A stretch of DNA of 64,000 bases from Prostheceraeus crozeri (lineage: Eukaryota > Platyhelminthes > Polycladida > Euryleptidae). Where the stretch lies: the NCBI GenBank assembly GCA_907163375.1, contig CAJQUW010005310.1, forward strand, positions 124,001 to 188,000, in the 5' to 3' direction. Position 1 is the first letter of the stretch; each line of letters opens with the position of its first letter. A program made the position numbers and the translations under genes. The notes below the pieces were generated by a model. The model was not told the DNA's origin. It did not search any database and saw nothing but the letters and a program-made list of their open reading frames with translations. Below, piece after piece: positions 62,970-64,000 of the stretch.

Positions 62970-64000
62970 TAATACATGGTGATGCAGAAGTCAAATTGCA
63001 ATGCTTCTGGAAGCATTGCTAGCTCTTCAAAAAGCTCTTCGAAAGTTCAATTAGATGATTTACAGTACGGTATGAACATGAGTTGGCCTAATGAAAATAA
63101 AAAACTAACCTCGAAAATAAATACTGAAGCTTGTTTTCAGCAAATCAAGCATTTTGAATCTGTATCTAACGAGGATAAGGATTTTATTAAATTGAAGTTC
63201 TTTAAATAGAATAGATAAAATACCACACGCTCTTGCAGAAAAGGTTAAATCGTTAAAAAGTCTGTCGAAAGATAAAGACATTTACATCAGCCGATTAGAC
63301 AAAGGAAATGGCAGCTTCATCATTGATAGACCAGATTATATAAATAAAATGAATACCATCCTGAATGATGGTTCGAAATTCAGAAAAATGTGCGATGAGG
63401 TAGATCACAGAATATTCATCAAAAAAAGAGGATCAATTTAATCGTCAATTGCGTAAGTTGAAATCCGAAAATAAACTTTCTACTGATCTTTATGACAGTC
63501 TTCGCAGTACTGGAAGCTCTCCGGCACTGCTGCATGGGTTGCCTAAAGTGCGCAAAAACATGAATGATCCCCCATTTAGACCAATTTTATCCATGTGTAA
63601 TTGTTACAGCACAAACGTTGCTAAACATTTACATAAGTTATTAATTCAATAGGTCCCACAAAAGTTCTCGGTTAAAGATAGCTTCGAAGTAAAAGAAAAA
63701 TTGATGAAATTAGAAAATTCGGAATAACCATATGAAGTTTTATGGTTCGATGTTAGTAGCTTATTTACTTATATCCCACTTAACAGAACTATTAACCATA
63801 TCGCTCAGTCTATAGATGAAAATGCTATCCCATTCTCTAAAGAAACTTTAAAACAATTATTGAAAATGTCGTGGAAAAATGTTCCATTTATCTTTAATGA
63901 TGACATTTATGAACAACACGAAGGTTCAGCGATGGGCTCAAATCTCACTCCAGTTATGGCCGCATTCGCCATGGACATGGTAGAAAAAGAAATTTCCCAG
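62970..64000 (+). pseudogene. Penelope-like element reverse transcriptase, decayed, runs off the window
   Basis: Pieces in several frames match Penelope-like elements: an N-terminal region (62976-63209), then DKDIYISRLDKGNGSFIIDR and INKMNTILNDGSKFRKM near 63270-63395, then LLHGLPKVRKNMNDPPFRPI near 63530-63590, then LWFDVSSLFTYIPLNRTINH near 63740-63800 and EGSAMGSNLTPVMAAFAMDM near 63920-63980. Order and spacing (DKGN, YGLPK-x-H/R-K, FDV-x-SLFT, AMGS-x-L-x-P) are diagnostic. At least four lesions: stop near 63207, frame change near 63430, stop near 63650, TAA near 63725. The catalytic YxDD and any GIY-YIG domain lie beyond 64000. Confidence 0.88.

Noticed and set aside
1-64000. Window as a free virus genome or bacterial DNA
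   Set aside because: Nested retroelements with target duplications, satellite DNA, introns and LINE/Penelope relics indicate nuclear chromosomal DNA.

Overview
The window is a transposon-packed stretch of an animal nuclear genome, most likely a marine invertebrate. This rests on two AT-rich Polintons, a Gmr1-type gypsy element, piggyBac, Tc1-like, LINE and Penelope-like elements, GT-AG introns with TATA-box promoters, a lectin-like host exon and a large satellite. I found no rRNA, tRNA, CRISPR array or bacterial operon, and only one piece of likely host coding sequence. All assignments come from reading motifs and comparing copies within the window; no database search was possible.

Layout. 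1-7243: right-hand part of Polinton A (fibre-like protein, small core proteins, major capsid protein, phospholipase A2, integrase, protease, terminal repeat), cut by the window edge. 7244-7880: short tandem repeats at its border. 7885-8676: LINE ORF2 3' relic. 8700-13140: no recognisable gene. 13148-14143: non-autonomous Tc1/mariner-like element flanked by TA. About 14350-16830: decayed piggyBac. 17541-27675: element B, a 10.1-kb virus-like element with ~505-bp terminal inverted repeats, a packaging ATPase, Polinton-type core proteins, RING genes and an exonuclease-like relic, with a LINE fragment inside. 27731-27842: probable host exon of an F-type lectin-like domain. 30014-54903: Polinton C, full length from end to end, carrying two nested insertions: a very young 6.5-kb Gmr1-type gypsy element (30310-36822, 5-bp target duplication, near-identical LTRs) and a 2.16-kb piggyBac (43532-45688, TTAA flanks). 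Without them Polinton C is about 16.2 kb, normal for the family. 54904-58370: mostly empty. 58370-61800: 47-bp satellite with a 22-unit (1034-bp) higher-order period. 62970-64000: decayed Penelope-like reverse transcriptase running off the window.

How the parts relate. Polinton C reads left to right: membrane protein, unknown protein, penton-like protein, packaging ATPase, then leftward protein-primed DNA polymerase B and two unknown proteins, then rightward fibre-like protein, core protein, capsid protein, second core protein and PLA2-integrase, then leftward protease. This is the family's replication, integration and particle-forming set. Polintons A and C are closely related copies in the same orientation. 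The most unusual signal is a family of tiny GC-rich hairpins (3-6 bp arms, usually 3-nt loops) scattered through the AT-rich Polintons, in spacers and in open frames, several present in one copy and absent at the same site in the other. Element B, a compact long-TIR relative with spliced genes and an IAP-like RING gene, is the second most notable object.
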